Source: Trematomus loennbergii
Lineage: Eukaryota > Chordata > Actinopteri > Perciformes > Nototheniidae
Assembly: GCA_012861695.1 (NCBI GenBank)
Contig: JAAOOA010000614.1
Coordinates: forward strand, 75,001-139,000
Direction of reading: 5' to 3'
DNA: 64,000 nt
This document shows positions 47,676-59,400 of this stretch, in pieces (within the stretch, counting starts at the first letter, position 1; every line of letters starts with the position of its first letter). Position numbers and translations under genes: made by a program. The notes under the pieces were generated by a model. It was not told the origin of the DNA. It ran no database searches and was given only the letters and a program-made list of their open reading frames with translations.

Positions 47676-50600
47676 GCAAGTTTCCCGCAGACTTTCCTCC
47701 TCGACCTGTTACGCAGGTAAACATTTGTATTAACAATCAAACCATTGACCAGGGTGTGTTAATAGACTCAGGGGCTGACGAAAGTCTTATGGACTGGGGC
47801 GTAGTAAATCAGCTAGAAATAAAGACTGTTCCGCTATCTCATCCTATTAATGCCAGTGCCTTAGACGGCCGCTTGTTGTTCACAGTTACCCATTGCACTG
47901 AGCCCATTCAGATTACTGTGAATAAGGACCATACCGAGAGCATGCAATTCCATATTTTTGAGTCGGCTCAGCACCCGATTATATTGGGGTTTCCATGGCT
48001 AAAGATCCACAATCCTCACATTGACTGGCGTTCAGGGAAAATTAAAGAATGGGGAGAGGATTGTATGGGCAGGTGTAAACTTTCACAACCTGTTAATGCA
48101 CCAACAGACTCTCGTAAAATCATTATAGATCACCCCGACTATCCTGATCTACAGAAGGTACCTTCCTGTTACCATGATTTAAAGGAAGCCTTTAACAAAT
48201 CCAAAGCCATGTCGCTACCTCCTCACCGAGATTTTGACTGTCCCATTGATCTCTTACCGGGAGCCCCCATTCCCAAGGGGAAACTTTATTCGATTTCGAG
48301 ACCTGAGAGAGCAGCAATGGACGAATACATTTCCTCTTCACTCAAATCAGGAATTATCCGTCCTTCATCTTCTCCAGCCGGAGCGGGATTTTTCTTTGTG
48401 GGAAAGAAAGACGGGTCTCTGAGACCTTGCATAGACTACAGTCCACTAAATGACATTACGGTGAAGAACCGCTATCCTCTGCCACTCATGACATCTGCCT
48501 TTGAACTACTTCAAACTGCCAAAATATTCACCAAGTTAGATTTAAGAAATGCATATCACTTGGTTAGAATAAGAAAAGGGGATGAGTGGAAGACAGGATT
48601 CAACACTCAGAGTGGTCACTATGAGTATCTAGTAATGCCTTTTGGACTATGCAATGCACCGGCTGTGTTTCAAGCTCTTGTGAATGAGGTTTTACGGGAA
48701 TTTTTGAATATTTCAGTGTTTGTGTATCTGGATGATATTCTGATTTTCTCCCCAGACACTAAGTCTCATGTTAACCATGTCCGTCAGGTTTTGCAGAAAC
48801 TGCTAGAGAATCAGTTATATGTCAAGGCAGAGAAGTGTGAGTTCCACACAAAAGAGGTATCCTTCTTAGGATACATAATCTCACCTAATCATATGCAAAT
48901 GGATCCTGCTAAAATCAGTGCAGTATCCCAGTGGCCTACACCAGACTCCAGGAAGAAGGTCCAACAGTTTCTAGGGTTTGCTAACTTCTATAGGAAGTTT
49001 ATTAGGAATTTCAGTTCTGTTGCTGCCCCTCTACATGTTCTGACTTCTCCTAAGGTTCCTTTCAAGTGGACTCCCCAGGCGGACTTCGCTTTCCAACGTC
49101 TCAGAGAGAGATTCACATCAGCCCCCATACTCACCATTCCAGATCCCCAGCGCCAGTTTATGGTCGAGGTTGATGCTTCCAATGAGGGAATTGGAGGAGT
49201 ACTGTCTCAACGTTCTGCAGAAGACAACAAGATGCATCCATGTGCTTACCTGTCGCGGAAACTGACAACGGCAGAGCGGAATTACGACGTGGGGAACAAG
49301 GAACTGTTAGCTGTAAAAGCTGCCCTCGAGGAATGGAGACACTGGTTAGAGGGTGCAGAGCAGCCGTTTTTAGTCTGGACAGATCACAAGAATCTGGAAT
49401 ATATAAGAAAGGCTAAGCGTCTCAACTCCCGTCAGGCCAGGTGGACACTATTCTTTAGTAGGTTCAATTTCACCCTCTCTTTTCGTCCCGGGTCTCAGAA
49501 TCAAAAACCCGATGCTTTGTCTCGTCTTTATGATCCAGAACCACTTGCGGTAGAGCCCAAGACCATCCTTCCACTTAACCGTGTGATCGGAGCCTTTTCC
49601 TGGCAAGTGGAGTCGGACGTAAAAAAGGCGAATGTCAAGAATCCAGCACCTAGCGAGTGTCCCAACAATCTGCTGTTTGTTCCTGAGGCTCTTCACTCCA
49701 AGGTCATCCACTGGGCTCACTCATCTGTGCTTTCGTGCCATCCGGGGGTAACAAGGACAATGTTCAGGATACAACAACGTTTCTGGTGGCCAGCCATGAA
49801 GAAAGATGTGGCAGAGTACGTAGCGGCTTGTCCGGTGTGTGCGTGTAATAAGACCTCATCACAAGTCAAGATGGGCTTGCTCCAGCCCCTGCCGATTCCC
49901 CAACGTCCTTGGTCACACATTTCAATGGATTTTGTGACAGGATTTCCTTCATCCAGAGGCAAGACTACGGTCTTAACAGTGGTGGATCGATTTTCAAAGA
50001 TGGCTCACTTCATCCCATTGACCAAGCTTCCCTCTGCCAAAGTCACCGCAGAGGTCATGATGAATCACATATTCAGGATCCATGGATTCCCTGATGACAT
50101 TGTTTCCGACAGGGGTCCACAATTCATTTCCGTTTTCTGGAAGGAGTTTTGTCGACTCATAGGTGCCACCGTCAGCTTGTCATCAGGATATCATCCTCAG
50201 TCAAATGGACAGTCGGAGCGTCTGAACCAGGAACTAGAGACTACGCTACGTTGTCTCGTCTCCCGGAACCAGACTACCTGGAGTGACCACCTCACATGGG
50301 TCGAGTTTGCCCACAATACTCTTCCTACGGCAGCCACAGGTGTCTCTCCATTCCATTGTGTCAATGGTTTCCAGCCTCCATTTTTCCCTAACAACGAGGA
50401 AGAGGTGAGGGTTCCATCGGCTCATGCCATGATCAGACGTTGTCGACGAGTTTGGGCTGGTGCTCGCCAGGCTCTTCTCCGAAGTTCAGCTCGGATGAAG
50501 GCTGTTGCAGACGTCCATCGCAGGGTCGCTCCCTCCTACAGACCAGGCCAAAATGTTTGGCTTTCCACTAAGGACTTACCACTCCATGTCGCCTCAAGGA

Positions 50601-51010
50601 AACTGGCTCCGAGATTTGTGGGTCCTTTCCCGGTGTCCAGAGTCATCAACCCGGTGTCTGTACGCTTGCAACTCCCCAGAACTATGAGAGTACATCCGAC
50701 GTTTCACGTCAGTAAAATCAAGCCGGTGTGTGAGAGCACACTTGTTCCCGCCTCCAAGCCCCCTCCACCGCCCGAGTTCTTTGAAGGGGGTGAGGTTTAC
50801 AAGGTCCGTAAGCTACTAGAGGTCCGTAATAGGGGGAGGGGGAAGCAATTCCTGGTAGACTGGAAGGGTTACGGTCCTGAGGCTAGAAGCTGGGTAGCTG
50901 CGTCATTTATCGTAGACAAGACGCTTATCCACGATTTTTACAATCAGCCTGGGCCATCAGGAGTTGGCCCTAGAGGGGGGGGTACTGTTGTGCACCGACA
51001 GAAATGCTAG
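47438..51010 (+). CDS. pol: Pol polyprotein of the Ty3/Gypsy element
   Basis: Open frame of 1190 codons in -1 relative to gag; the first ATG at 47438 lies inside gag and is unlikely to be used, since entry by slippage at 47639 is expected. Numbering from 47438: protease motif LIDSGA with Asp 110; reverse transcriptase with YLDD at 430-433; RNase H with VDAS around Asp 579; integrase with an N-terminal HHCC zinc region (about 755-798) and catalytic Asp 831, Asp 891, Glu 927, the last two with 35 residues between; chromodomain at about 1118-1170 ([16 protein letters not shown]). It runs through the polypurine tract and ends 25 bases inside the 3' LTR. All key residues are present. Confidence 0.97.
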   Translation: MVGRAASRGCPAHVTTPSEDYTSEWLRGTHAAGKNQAFSGGEAAPSTGGLLFLLRPVGSSTRFMPGKRSCSPVKRRALVSKFPADFPPRPVTQVNICINNQTIDQGVLIDSGADESLMDWGVVNQLEIKTVPLSHPINASALDGRLLFTVTHCTEPIQITVNKDHTESMQFHIFESAQHPIILGFPWLKIHNPHIDWRSGKIKEWGEDCMGRCKLSQPVNAPTDSRKIIIDHPDYPDLQKVPSCYHDLKEAFNKSKAMSLPPHRDFDCPIDLLPGAPIPKGKLYSISRPERAAMDEYISSSLKSGIIRPSSSPAGAGFFFVGKKDGSLRPCIDYSPLNDITVKNRYPLPLMTSAFELLQTAKIFTKLDLRNAYHLVRIRKGDEWKTGFNTQSGHYEYLVMPFGLCNAPAVFQALVNEVLREFLNISVFVYLDDILIFSPDTKSHVNHVRQVLQKLLENQLYVKAEKCEFHTKEVSFLGYIISPNHMQMDPAKISAVSQWPTPDSRKKVQQFLGFANFYRKFIRNFSSVAAPLHVLTSPKVPFKWTPQADFAFQRLRERFTSAPILTIPDPQRQFMVEVDASNEGIGGVLSQRSAEDNKMHPCAYLSRKLTTAERNYDVGNKELLAVKAALEEWRHWLEGAEQPFLVWTDHKNLEYIRKAKRLNSRQARWTLFFSRFNFTLSFRPGSQNQKPDALSRLYDPEPLAVEPKTILPLNRVIGAFSWQVESDVKKANVKNPAPSECPNNLLFVPEALHSKVIHWAHSSVLSCHPGVTRTMFRIQQRFWWPAMKKDVAEYVAACPVCACNKTSSQVKMGLLQPLPIPQRPWSHISMDFVTGFPSSRGKTTVLTVVDRFSKMAHFIPLTKLPSAKVTAEVMMNHIFRIHGFPDDIVSDRGPQFISVFWKEFCRLIGATVSLSSGYHPQSNGQSERLNQELETTLRCLVSRNQTTWSDHLTWVEFAHNTLPTAATGVSPFHCVNGFQPPFFPNNEEEVRVPSAHAMIRRCRRVWAGARQALLRSSARMKAVADVHRRVAPSYRPGQNVWLSTKDLPLHVASRKLAPRFVGPFPVSRVINPVSVRLQLPRTMRVHPTFHVSKIKPVCESTLVPASKPPPPPEFFEGGEVYKVRKLLEVRNRGRGKQFLVDWKGYGPEARSWVAASFIVDKTLIHDFYNQPGPSGVGPRGGGTVVHRQKC
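47633..47678 (+). promoter_or_regulatory. -1 ribosomal frameshift signal
   Basis: Heptamer GGGAAAA at 47633-47639 is in the correct register for gag (G GGA AAA). A five-base spacer follows, then TGCTCACCAG (47645-47654) pairs perfectly with CTGGTGAGCA (47669-47678) around a 14-base loop. Slipping back one base at the heptamer enters the pol frame. The stem covers the gag stop codon. Confidence 0.85.
50972..50982 (+). promoter_or_regulatory. Polypurine tract
   Basis: AGAGGGGGGGG three bases before the 3' LTR, the expected plus-strand primer. Confidence 0.85.
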
Positions 51011-51417
51011 AGAGATGCATGTTATTTACGTTTGCTTTCTCTCATTCCAGGCTTCCTGATTATTTTCACCTGTGTCTCCTGTGCTCATCAATGTCAGCCC
51101 CGCCCCTGATTGGTCCCACCTGTGTCTAGTTACCCTGTGCTTATATTCCCCTGTCTCCCAAGTGTTCTTTGTCAGTTCGTATTGTCTCTTGCTATGGTCA
51201 GGTCTATGCTCTTTGTGCTCTTGTAAAGTTTGATTCCTCACTACGTGAGCGCTTTCATTTTGTTCCTCTATTTTTGTCATCTCGGTTAGAGATTTGATAG
51301 TTACCTTTTTTGTTGTTCATTGCTGTATTTGGAAAATAAAGTATCTTACAAGTACTTTACCTCTGTCTCCCGGGTCGTGCAATGGGTCCTACATCCTAAG
51401 TGTCTGAGTTCGTAACA
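50986..51417 (+). repeat. 3' LTR
   Basis: 432 bases, identical to the 5' LTR by eye except for one missing T (AATGGG at 51381). Confidence 0.95.
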
Positions 51418-51902
51418 ATATACACCTGAACATCAGCAGGAGAGGACTCTTTAAGTAGAGACACTACATACTGATATACATCTGAACACAGCAGGAGAGG
51501 ACTCTTTAAAGTAGAGACAGTACATACTGATATACATCTGAACATCAGCAGGAGAGGACTCTTTAAAGTAGAGACTCTACATACTGATATACACCTGAAC
51601 AGCAACTGGAGAAGACTCTTTAAAGTAGAGACATACATACTGATATACACCTGAACATCAGCAGGAGAGGACTCTTTAAAGTAGAGACACTACATACTGA
51701 TATACACCTGAACATCAGCAGGAGAGGACTCTTTAAAGTAGAGACACTACATACTGATATACATCTGAACATCAGCAGGAGAGGACTCTTTAAAGTAGAG
51801 ACACTACATACTGATATACACCTGAACATCAGCAGGAGAGGACTGTTTAAAGTAGAGACACGACATATTGACATGAAAATGAGCATCCTAGGGACCCTTT
51901 AA

Positions 51903-52765
51903 AGAGAATAAAGCTTAATACTGTGTTTCCTGTTTGCAGTTTCCTTGACAATATGGCCCTTTTATGATTTATTTGTGTTGCTACCTATAGAAACAGCAGA
52001 CCTACTTCAGTCGGATCTATTTTTCTCCAATATATCGTACGATTTCAGTTTTAATCATCAAGGTTATCTTTCACAGAAGCACAGAAGACATTATTCAACT
52101 GTTCACATAGGCAGAATAATATCCCTACGAGTCACTGCAATTAACTTCACATAAAAATAAAAAGGCAAATATTGAATTACTAGAATTGATGTCTTTTTTT
52201 TTGCAATGTTATAATGAACAATGTTGTTAATAGCCTTATATGTGATTGCTCGTGAGCTTTTAAAAAAAAAGGTTACTCTCAAACTTTGCTCTTAGTAGGA
52301 GTGAGTCACTTGATAAATGTCTCATTCTCGTTGAAAAACCTTTTAAAACACTTCGCAGTCATGTAATTCTCTGTTAATTAATATGGAAACGTGGGCACAC
52401 AATGTGAATGTATAAGATTAAAGAAGCATTCAAAGATTCAAGATCCAAAGGTTTTAATGTCATGCACACAGTGTAGAGATGGCAATTAAAATGTTATGAC
52501 CCAAACCCAAAGAAGTCTACATATATACAAGTAATAGAATATGTTATATACAAGAACAAAATGTAACATTGTAATTGCATTGTAAAAAAATGCATAAAGA
52601 TGTAAGAGTTTCTTCAAAGAGATTTCATCCTCATTTAGTTCATATAAAACATCACCTATTCTGCAACCTTTCCTAAGATCATGTCACTTACAGGCACACA
52701 TACATGTATATATGACCCAAATATGTATATATGTTCATTTAATTAATTTCTTATTTTAAATTTGA
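51903..52765. other. Intergenic, no gene seen
   Basis: Contains a short CAAAGATTCAAGATCCAAAG head of the 18230-type repeat near 52431; otherwise nothing clear. Confidence 0.5.
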
Positions 52766-53153
52766 TTAAAGGTGGGGTTGGTAATTTTGGAGAAACCAGC
52801 TCGAGTGCGCTAGAATTAGAAAATACACAACCGGAAAAAATCTGCCACTTCCTTACAGAGCCCCTCCTCCAACCACACGAACGCGCACATGACCAATGAG
52901 GGCACGAGATAAGTTTGTGTACAGATGGAAGGCTGACAGGCAGGTAGGCCATCCAGTTATTTTAGCCGGGCCAGCTAAAATGATTGGTCGTGCTTTTTAC
53001 AGTACTACGGCTTCCACAGATGACATTTTTTTATGGATTTTTTGTCAAAGCACTTAGATATTCATTGCTATCGGGATGTTAAGAGCATTCCATGGAATAT
53101 AACAAAAAGTGTATCTCGAGCCGGTTTCTCAAACTTATCTACCCCACCTTTAA
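52766..53153. mobile_element. Foldback MITE, inverted copy of 24285-24671
   Basis: Ends TTAAAGGTGGGGTTGGTAAT and CAAACTTATCTACCCCACCT; TTAA at both edges. Arms have diverged slightly, so it is older than the copy beside acsl3. Confidence 0.88.
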
Positions 53154-53467
53154 CTGTAAGGAAGTAGCAACAGTAAAATAACCGGGAGAGAGAAAAAAAG
53201 GAGAGGAAACTGATTTGTGAAGCCACAAGATGGTCTTTTAATTAATAAAAGAAAAAGTGACTCACCAGCTAATTTGCAAACATACGACAAAACAAAACAA
53301 CTTTCTCATAACAGAAAGCGACCACAGTAAACCATAACACTACTCAGAACTTCTACAAGTTGCACGTCCCACATAGACAAACAAAACACTACACTGATCA
53401 TCCACTGCATCCATGCAGCTCACAGGTTTCTCAATGTCGAGGAAGGCTGCTCCAGAGCCACTATTTC

Positions 53468-54050
53468 AACCCAGTCTCACATCTAAACGTGTAATAACTA
53501 CGTTGGTCCACAACTTGGGACGTAGTATTTCTACAAAAACGCCTCTGAAATTGTAGGATCCCTACGTTTTTTTTCACCATTCATTTCCAATGGCAGGCGT
53601 CTATGTCACGTGATCTTCAACTTTCTCTCCGCAGAAATAAAAAAACATGGCCGACCTTCGTTTTATTCTCGGCAGAAAATGCCTATTTTAAGGTTAGTTT
53701 GGCCATTAAAATGCGTTTTGATGTCATTGATGCGAGAAATATGAGTTGTTATTTCAAATTATGTGTGCAGTGGATGTACATGATCTTTAGTTTGCTAGTT
53801 ATTACGAAAAATACTTCAGGAAATTGTGTAAATACAACGTTTTCATTGTTACCAAGGTGGTTGCTAGGGACGCTGCTATCGATATTATGTCTGTTATGTT
53901 GTGTAACTGTTTAATGGTGTTATCTTTATTGCTACCCTTCCCCGTCAATTTATAGTGTTGGTCCACAGCGCAAACTTATTAGTTTAACAAAATCCGCGTC
54001 ATAGATACGTTATTTTCCCCTGTGCATTCTCCAACCCAGTCTCACATCTC
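53468..54050. repeat. Dispersed repeat bounded by direct CAACCCAGTCTCACATCT copies
   Basis: CAACCCAGTCTCACATCT occurs at 53468 and 54032 in the same orientation, and GTTGGTCCACA occurs near both. Probably part of a fish DNA element; class unknown. Confidence 0.35.
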
Positions 54051-54602
54051 ACATCTCACATCACATCGTCATAAACACCGGAAACAGACGTATGCAAGAT
54101 CCTCAGCTCGGTGATTGGACGGTGTTACGACCCGGCTCAAAAGGCCACAACCATGTCAACGGTTACTAAAATATGTTTATTTAACCAAACAATTCAAATT
54201 AGCCAAATCAATTAAGTGCAACAATAAGTAAAGCATGAGGTGTGGACGTCAGTGGTATCAGTAGCGTAAATGCAGGGTGAGGGTTGCATGGACGTGTATG
54301 TGTGAGGTGTTGAGGTGCACAAAGTAAAGCAACTAAAGTAACACAGCATATACTCAACAACACCGGAGGCCTGCAGGGAAAAGCAGAGAGAGCACAGAGA
54401 GGAGCAGAGAGGCTTTAAATAGCTGCCCTGAGTTACTGCAATCAGTGCAATCAACACAGCACAGACAGGACAGCCACACCCTCTCTAATGATGGACCCAC
54501 AGGGGCATCACAGACGGTTTAGCCGCAATGCACGTTGGGAAATGGTGTTTATTATCTGAAAACAGGAAGAACTGCCGCCAAAACTGAAAACGTGACGTGG
54601 AT

Positions 54603-54815
54603 CATTACATTACATTACATTACATTACATGTCACTTGTTAGACGCTTTTATCCAAAGCGACTTACATACTCAATACTGTGGGCAATCCCCACAGGAGCA
54701 ATTTGGGGTGAAGTGTCTTGCCCAGGGACACAACGACATGCTGACTGCAGTGGGGTTGAACCTGTGCTCCCCTGATTCGAACACCAACGCACTATTCCAC
54801 TGCGCACACGCCTCG
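54603..54815 (-). mobile_element. tRNA-derived SINE
   Basis: On the minus strand: an A-box-like GCGCAGTGGAATAGTGCG, a B-box-like GGTTCAACC/GTTCGAATC region, the GGCAAGACACTTCACCCC body, a GTAAGTCGCTTTGGATAAAA 3' region and an (ATGTA)n tail (plus-strand ACATT repeats at 54603-54630). Fragments of the same family: 16105-16220, 2998-3045 and 4492-4532. Confidence 0.8.
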
Positions 54816-55629
54816 CCGATCATAAATATATCAGCAGTTAAACAGTTAACTTTAGATTTATTTTCACACAATACGTCTCCTTGCAGTATCAACACTAATT
54901 CGGCTGACTTTTATATTGATCCAATTGGTAGATAGGCTGTATTTACGCCATAACGGTGCACAGCTGATAGAAAGGGACACCTACTGGTTAAAGCACGTTA
55001 TTGCATTTTATCATTTGTATTATTAGATATTAATAGGATCCCTATAAAGTATATTCATTACTCGTTATTCTCTACTAATAGTTAATTAAAGACTGTATAT
55101 AATGACTATTTTGCACATCCCTTTCAAGATTTCAAGATTTTCTAAGGTTTATGACATATCATATTATACACAACTACGGTGTAGTTATGCAATGAATGAA
55201 AAACTTGGGTCGCAGGTTCCTCAACAGTGCATTACAAGACATCTATCAATATGTGTTTATACCTCCAGCAATGTTAACTATGTTGAAGCACTTATTTTAA
55301 CTGATATTATACATATGTATTACTCTTATAAGATGTATGTAGATAGTATAAGAAATGTGCAGAATATGACAGTTTAATGGTGGCATTTCGCCGACAACTG
55401 TAAACAGGCTTGTCTGTTTGAGGAACTGGCTCAGTGCAAAGAAGTAGACGGTTGGGAGAGAGTGAAGAGAGAAAGAGAGGTTCCAGGTTGTTGTGTTGAG
55501 AATATTCAGGAGAATATTTGTCATTGTTCCAATGATAATAAACAAACATTTGCATAAAGCATATTTGTCCACTCATATGTTGATAAGAGTATTAAAAACT
55601 TGAAAAATATTCCTCTAAGGTACATTTAG

Positions 55630-55726
55630 AACAGATAAAAATGTGCGATTAATTTGCGATTAATCGCGATTAACTATGGACAATCATGCGATTAATCATG
55701 ATTAAATATTCGACTGACAGCCCTAA
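55630..55726. mobile_element. hAT-like terminal fragment
   Basis: Repeated CGATTAATCGCGATTAA ending CGACTGACAGCCCTA. A related end (TTGACAGCCCTAATAAT) occurs at about 62719. Only ends are visible. Confidence 0.5.
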
Positions 55727-55922
55727 TATATATATATATATATACACCAAAGGAAGGCCAATACGGGTAGCTGCTCTCAGGAGGGAGTCCAGGACAAAAG
55801 AGAGAAGGAAAGTAGCCTTCGCTCAGAATCTGTGTTACCTTCAAGGACAAGGGGAAAAATGTACAGGTAACAAAACAGAGGACTAGACTTCAACTGTCAT
55901 AAACACTCCACGAGGTTTTGCC

Positions 55923-56455
55923 TCAGCTCAAGTTGAGCTCTCTGTAAAGATACGGGTCCAGCTCTCGGAGAGCATTGATCAGAACCCTGCTGGCTGCAGC
56001 TCCTTTATTTCGCACCGCGTCCACCACCTCTCGTGCTCCGTCATTTTTGGGTTTGGTTCTGGCTGACATCATTTCAGATTCACTGATCACCTCAGACTCA
56101 AAGAGTTTATCCAGAAGGTCGTTGAGGACAGTTGGAGTCACTCTTTGAATGAACTCTGTCCGAACTGAGAGCAGCCTCTGGTCTGCTGGGACTCTGCTCT
56201 CTGCTGGGACTGTGCTCTCTGCTGGGACTCTGCTCTCTGCTGAGACTCTGCTCTCTGCTGAGACTCTGCTCTCTGCTGGGACTCTGCTCTCTGCTGGGAC
56301 TCTGCTCTCTGCTGGGACTCTGCTCTCTGCTGGGACTCTGCTCTCTGCTGGGACTCTGCTCTCTGCCTGGACTCTGCTCTCTGCTGAGACTCTGCTCACT
56401 GCTGGGACTCTGCTCTCTACTGGGACATTTCTCTGGGACAATTCATGCCTTGGAC
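55923..56455 (-). CDS. FIIND-CARD gene: linker and CARD exon
   Basis: Acceptor TATCAG before 56455; phase 1 in. The linker is about 14 hexapeptides of the AESRVP type from an 18-bp minisatellite (about 56179-56430), then a CARD of about 83 residues starting LLSVRTEFIQRVTPTVLNDL and ending DPYLYRELNLS, stop TGA at 55923-55925. CARDs assemble by homotypic contact with caspase-1 or ASC. Intact. Confidence 0.9.
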
Positions 56456-59400
56456 CTGATAGATAAACGGGGAAAATACTTTAGTTAACCAACAATCACA
56501 TTAAACAGATCTCTTAAAAATTAAAGTAACTCGACAATCCCAGAGGTGGATTTCTGTTCACTTAACCTCTTAAGCCCTGAGCCTGTTTTTCAGGTCTCAG
56601 GCTCGAAAATGACATTCCCAGAACAAATGACCATATCTTCCCTTCTAAAAGGGTTAAATTAATAATCTTTATTCTCAAAGTAATTATAAAGGTTCAAGTT
56701 CAAGGTTCAAGGTTCTTTATTGTCAATCTGACATAGCTACAGAGTAATTATGTAGTTGAACATCTTATGTCACAGGCTTCTCCAACAATGCAACATAATA
56801 ACATAATAACAATAAGAGCAAGAGCAATACAAAAAGAAAAATAGTTATAAAATAAAGTGATGATGTGGAATAGTGCAGTACAAGTCTATATACAAGTTAT
56901 TGGAATGATATATATATATTAGGTATTAGATACATATTACTGAGTAGCAGAAGAATGTTTGAAGTTGTTTCAACAGTTCAATTGTTGAAACCTGTGAGTT
57001 GGATGTAGAAAAGTCAGAATCAATATAGATGTTTTTTATTTAAAGAAAATTCAGATTTTACATAGTAAAAAACTGTAAATTATAGTGTCCGTCCAAAAAT
57101 TCTTTTTTACTTATAGTGAAAACTACCCTTGGATGATGGGTTAGTAGACTAAAAGCTTTAGGAATCCAAAGTACAACATATAATAAGTACCCTGTATCAA
57201 GATTGATGCAAACAAGTGAAATTTGACCTTTTTAGAGAGGTTTAGCCAAAAAAAACCACTTCTGGGGTCATTTGGGTGGATTTGACCTATCTCTGGCCCC
57301 CCTTGCTCGATTTTGATGAATGAAATCTTTTTATAACCGCTAGAGCCAATGGAATCGAGGGAAAGTTATATACACACCAAAACGTTAACAAATAAGGAGT
57401 GAGAGTGACGCGTTACCAAAACCGGAAGCTGCATACACTCTGGTGGCTACCAAAAAAAAACGGTGGGGGGGTCCAATGGGGGGACCGCCGTGCTTAAGAG
57501 GTTAAAGTTATAATATGTAACATTTCCTCATTCAAATGTATAAAAACTCCTACACCTGTATTTTTTATACTTGGTTGAGTTCTGTACATAGATTATCCTA
57601 AATGGTTCAGAGAGATGTGTAATTTTAAAGGTAACAGTACGTTTCATCACGGTCTCCTGTAATGCTGTAATCCACTTAAGCATGAGAAGCTGAAGACTAC
57701 AACTCCCATGATGCCACGCTGTTTCACCACCCACCACACTAGTTTTTACTATAGTTTTAGAACATTACAGGTTGTGTGTTTAATGTCGTAATGATGCGCT
57801 GCCATGGAGCCTTAATAGAGAAGGCTAGAGATGGAGCTTTAGAGTTATCAGTCTATCACTGGGTCTGAGCTCAGGTGGAGTCTTTACCTTCCAGTGGCAC
57901 GAGATAACTCCAGACTACGTTTCCACGTTGGTCCTTGACCTTCAATCCACTCTCTCTGTGCTCGTCGTCAGGGAAACTTGAAATGTCGGATCGTAATCTG
58001 GTCCAAAACTTGATACAAATCTTTTACTCTGAAAACCAGAAGCAGAAGTTAAACGTTTATCTGTTTCTTTCCTGATTGTGGATCCACATGCAGATAAATG
58101 TGTGTTAATGATCATTGCGTTTCTTTAGAGGAGTATCGGTGACTCACCTCAGGCTGAATGAAGAAGCCCTCAGGTTCACAGTGCACACTGTAACCTTTGT
58201 ACAGTTCCAGCTCACAGTCGGAGGAGATTGTGATGTTCACAGCAGGTTTGTGTGATCAGCAACCTTCAGTAACAGAGTAACTTTAGTTATGCTCAGATAG
58301 TCAAGGCAACTTTATTTAAAGATCACATTAAACAACAACAAACGTTGACAGACCTGCTCCACAAAGTGATGAGATATACAATCAATCACAACATAATTAT
58401 TATAAGTATATATTGCCTTTATAAAGGAATATTAAAATTTGATTATTTTAATTCTTTAAAATAAGCTATTGAAGAAGCTATTCCAACGTTAACCAGAACA
58501 CAAACCGTCTGTGTCAGTTACACAACACAAAAGGCTGCTGCCCAAGCTGTAAGATGTGGCTGGTAGGGATGAGATCAAGTTGTCTTGGCAGTGATTCATC
58601 TCAGCAGGTCTTTCAGTTCTGTGTGATGTGTTTAACATTAATGCCATCAGTTTCCGCAGACAGAAAGACATGCTGAGAGAGAATCATACAAAACCACAAA
58701 GAGCGATCTGAAGATTTACAGTTCAGATAGATCTTATTCTTCTCCCAGCACGAGAAGGTTTGAGAAGAGGAGCAGTGTGTGTGGAAACAGCTGTGGTTTA
58801 AAACCAGTGTTTAGTCTGATGGTGAACACATGGCCTTACCTCCTTCTTAGGGACGTTTTTCTGCAGCAGATGTACATCCAGTGTTTGCTCCTCTCTGACC
58901 GGGGGTCTTAGGAACACCAGAATCTTGCCCTTTACCCGCAGAAGCAGATACCTTTTAAGAACATCCCAGACCAGGCCAAAGAGAGAGAGGTGAGGCACCT
59001 TCACCACCACGTGAGTGCGTGTGACCTCCAGCGGCTCCAAGATGCTCAGGCCTTCATCAGTGATGTGGACGACAGACAACAGGCCGTCCAGGAGCAGCGC
59101 TGTGGAGCAAGAGCTGGTCATCTGTTGCATTGCTGCTGAAACAGCTTCATCATATTCAATATCACACCACTTTAGTTCAGAGCTAATGTTCATCTAATGT
59201 CAATCACTTTGGAGCCTCACTAGGATGTACCAGTTTATATCTTCCACCTTTTATTCTAATGTTTAATTATTGTTCCGCCCCCTGTGATCTTTCTGGATGT
59301 GAGCATTTGCTGTTATGCATAAACTTTATTCATTATTTTTTATTCACAAGACTGCTGAAATGTTTGTAATCTGCTGCCAGAACAGCTTGACTGTGTCCGG

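Larger units (their letters stand above)
46147..51417 (+). mobile_element. Complete Ty3/Gypsy chromodomain retrotransposon
   Basis: 5271 bases: 5' LTR 46147-46579, primer site, gag, pol, polypurine tract, 3' LTR 50986-51417. TG...CA ends and a 5-bp target duplication ATATA (46142-46146, 51418-51422). The LTRs differ by a single one-base indel (AATTGGG against AATGGG), so insertion is recent. Gag and pol are open throughout. Domain order PR-RT-RH-IN-chromodomain, no env, and the -1 gag-pol overlap resemble the sushi-like chromoviruses of fish. Confidence 0.97.
45497..51902. mobile_element. TTAA-flanked MITE with 57-bp array, split by a retrotransposon
   Basis: Starts TTAAAGAGGCCCTATTATGC and ends CATCCTAGGGACCCTTTAA. 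The right half is a 57-bp tandem array (45903-46146 and 51418-51860) with units containing CTACATACTGATATACACCT and CATCAGCAGGAGAGGACTC. Because 57 is a multiple of three the array is open in some frames, giving spurious ORFs. The Ty3/Gypsy element 46147-51417 sits inside one unit. Confidence 0.85.

Noticed and set aside
46147..51417. Endogenous retrovirus with env
   Set aside because: No third ORF between pol and the 3' LTR; pol ends in a chromodomain, as in chromodomain Ty3/Gypsy elements.
54603..54815. Genuine tRNA gene on the minus strand
   Set aside because: Box A/B-like motifs are present, but the sequence continues into a SINE body and ATGTA tail and cannot fold as a full tRNA.
59100..59193. 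Upstream extension of the FIIND exon to ATG 59193
   Set aside because: Acceptors further upstream break the frame with the ZU5 exon; the CCACAG acceptor before 59099 keeps it.
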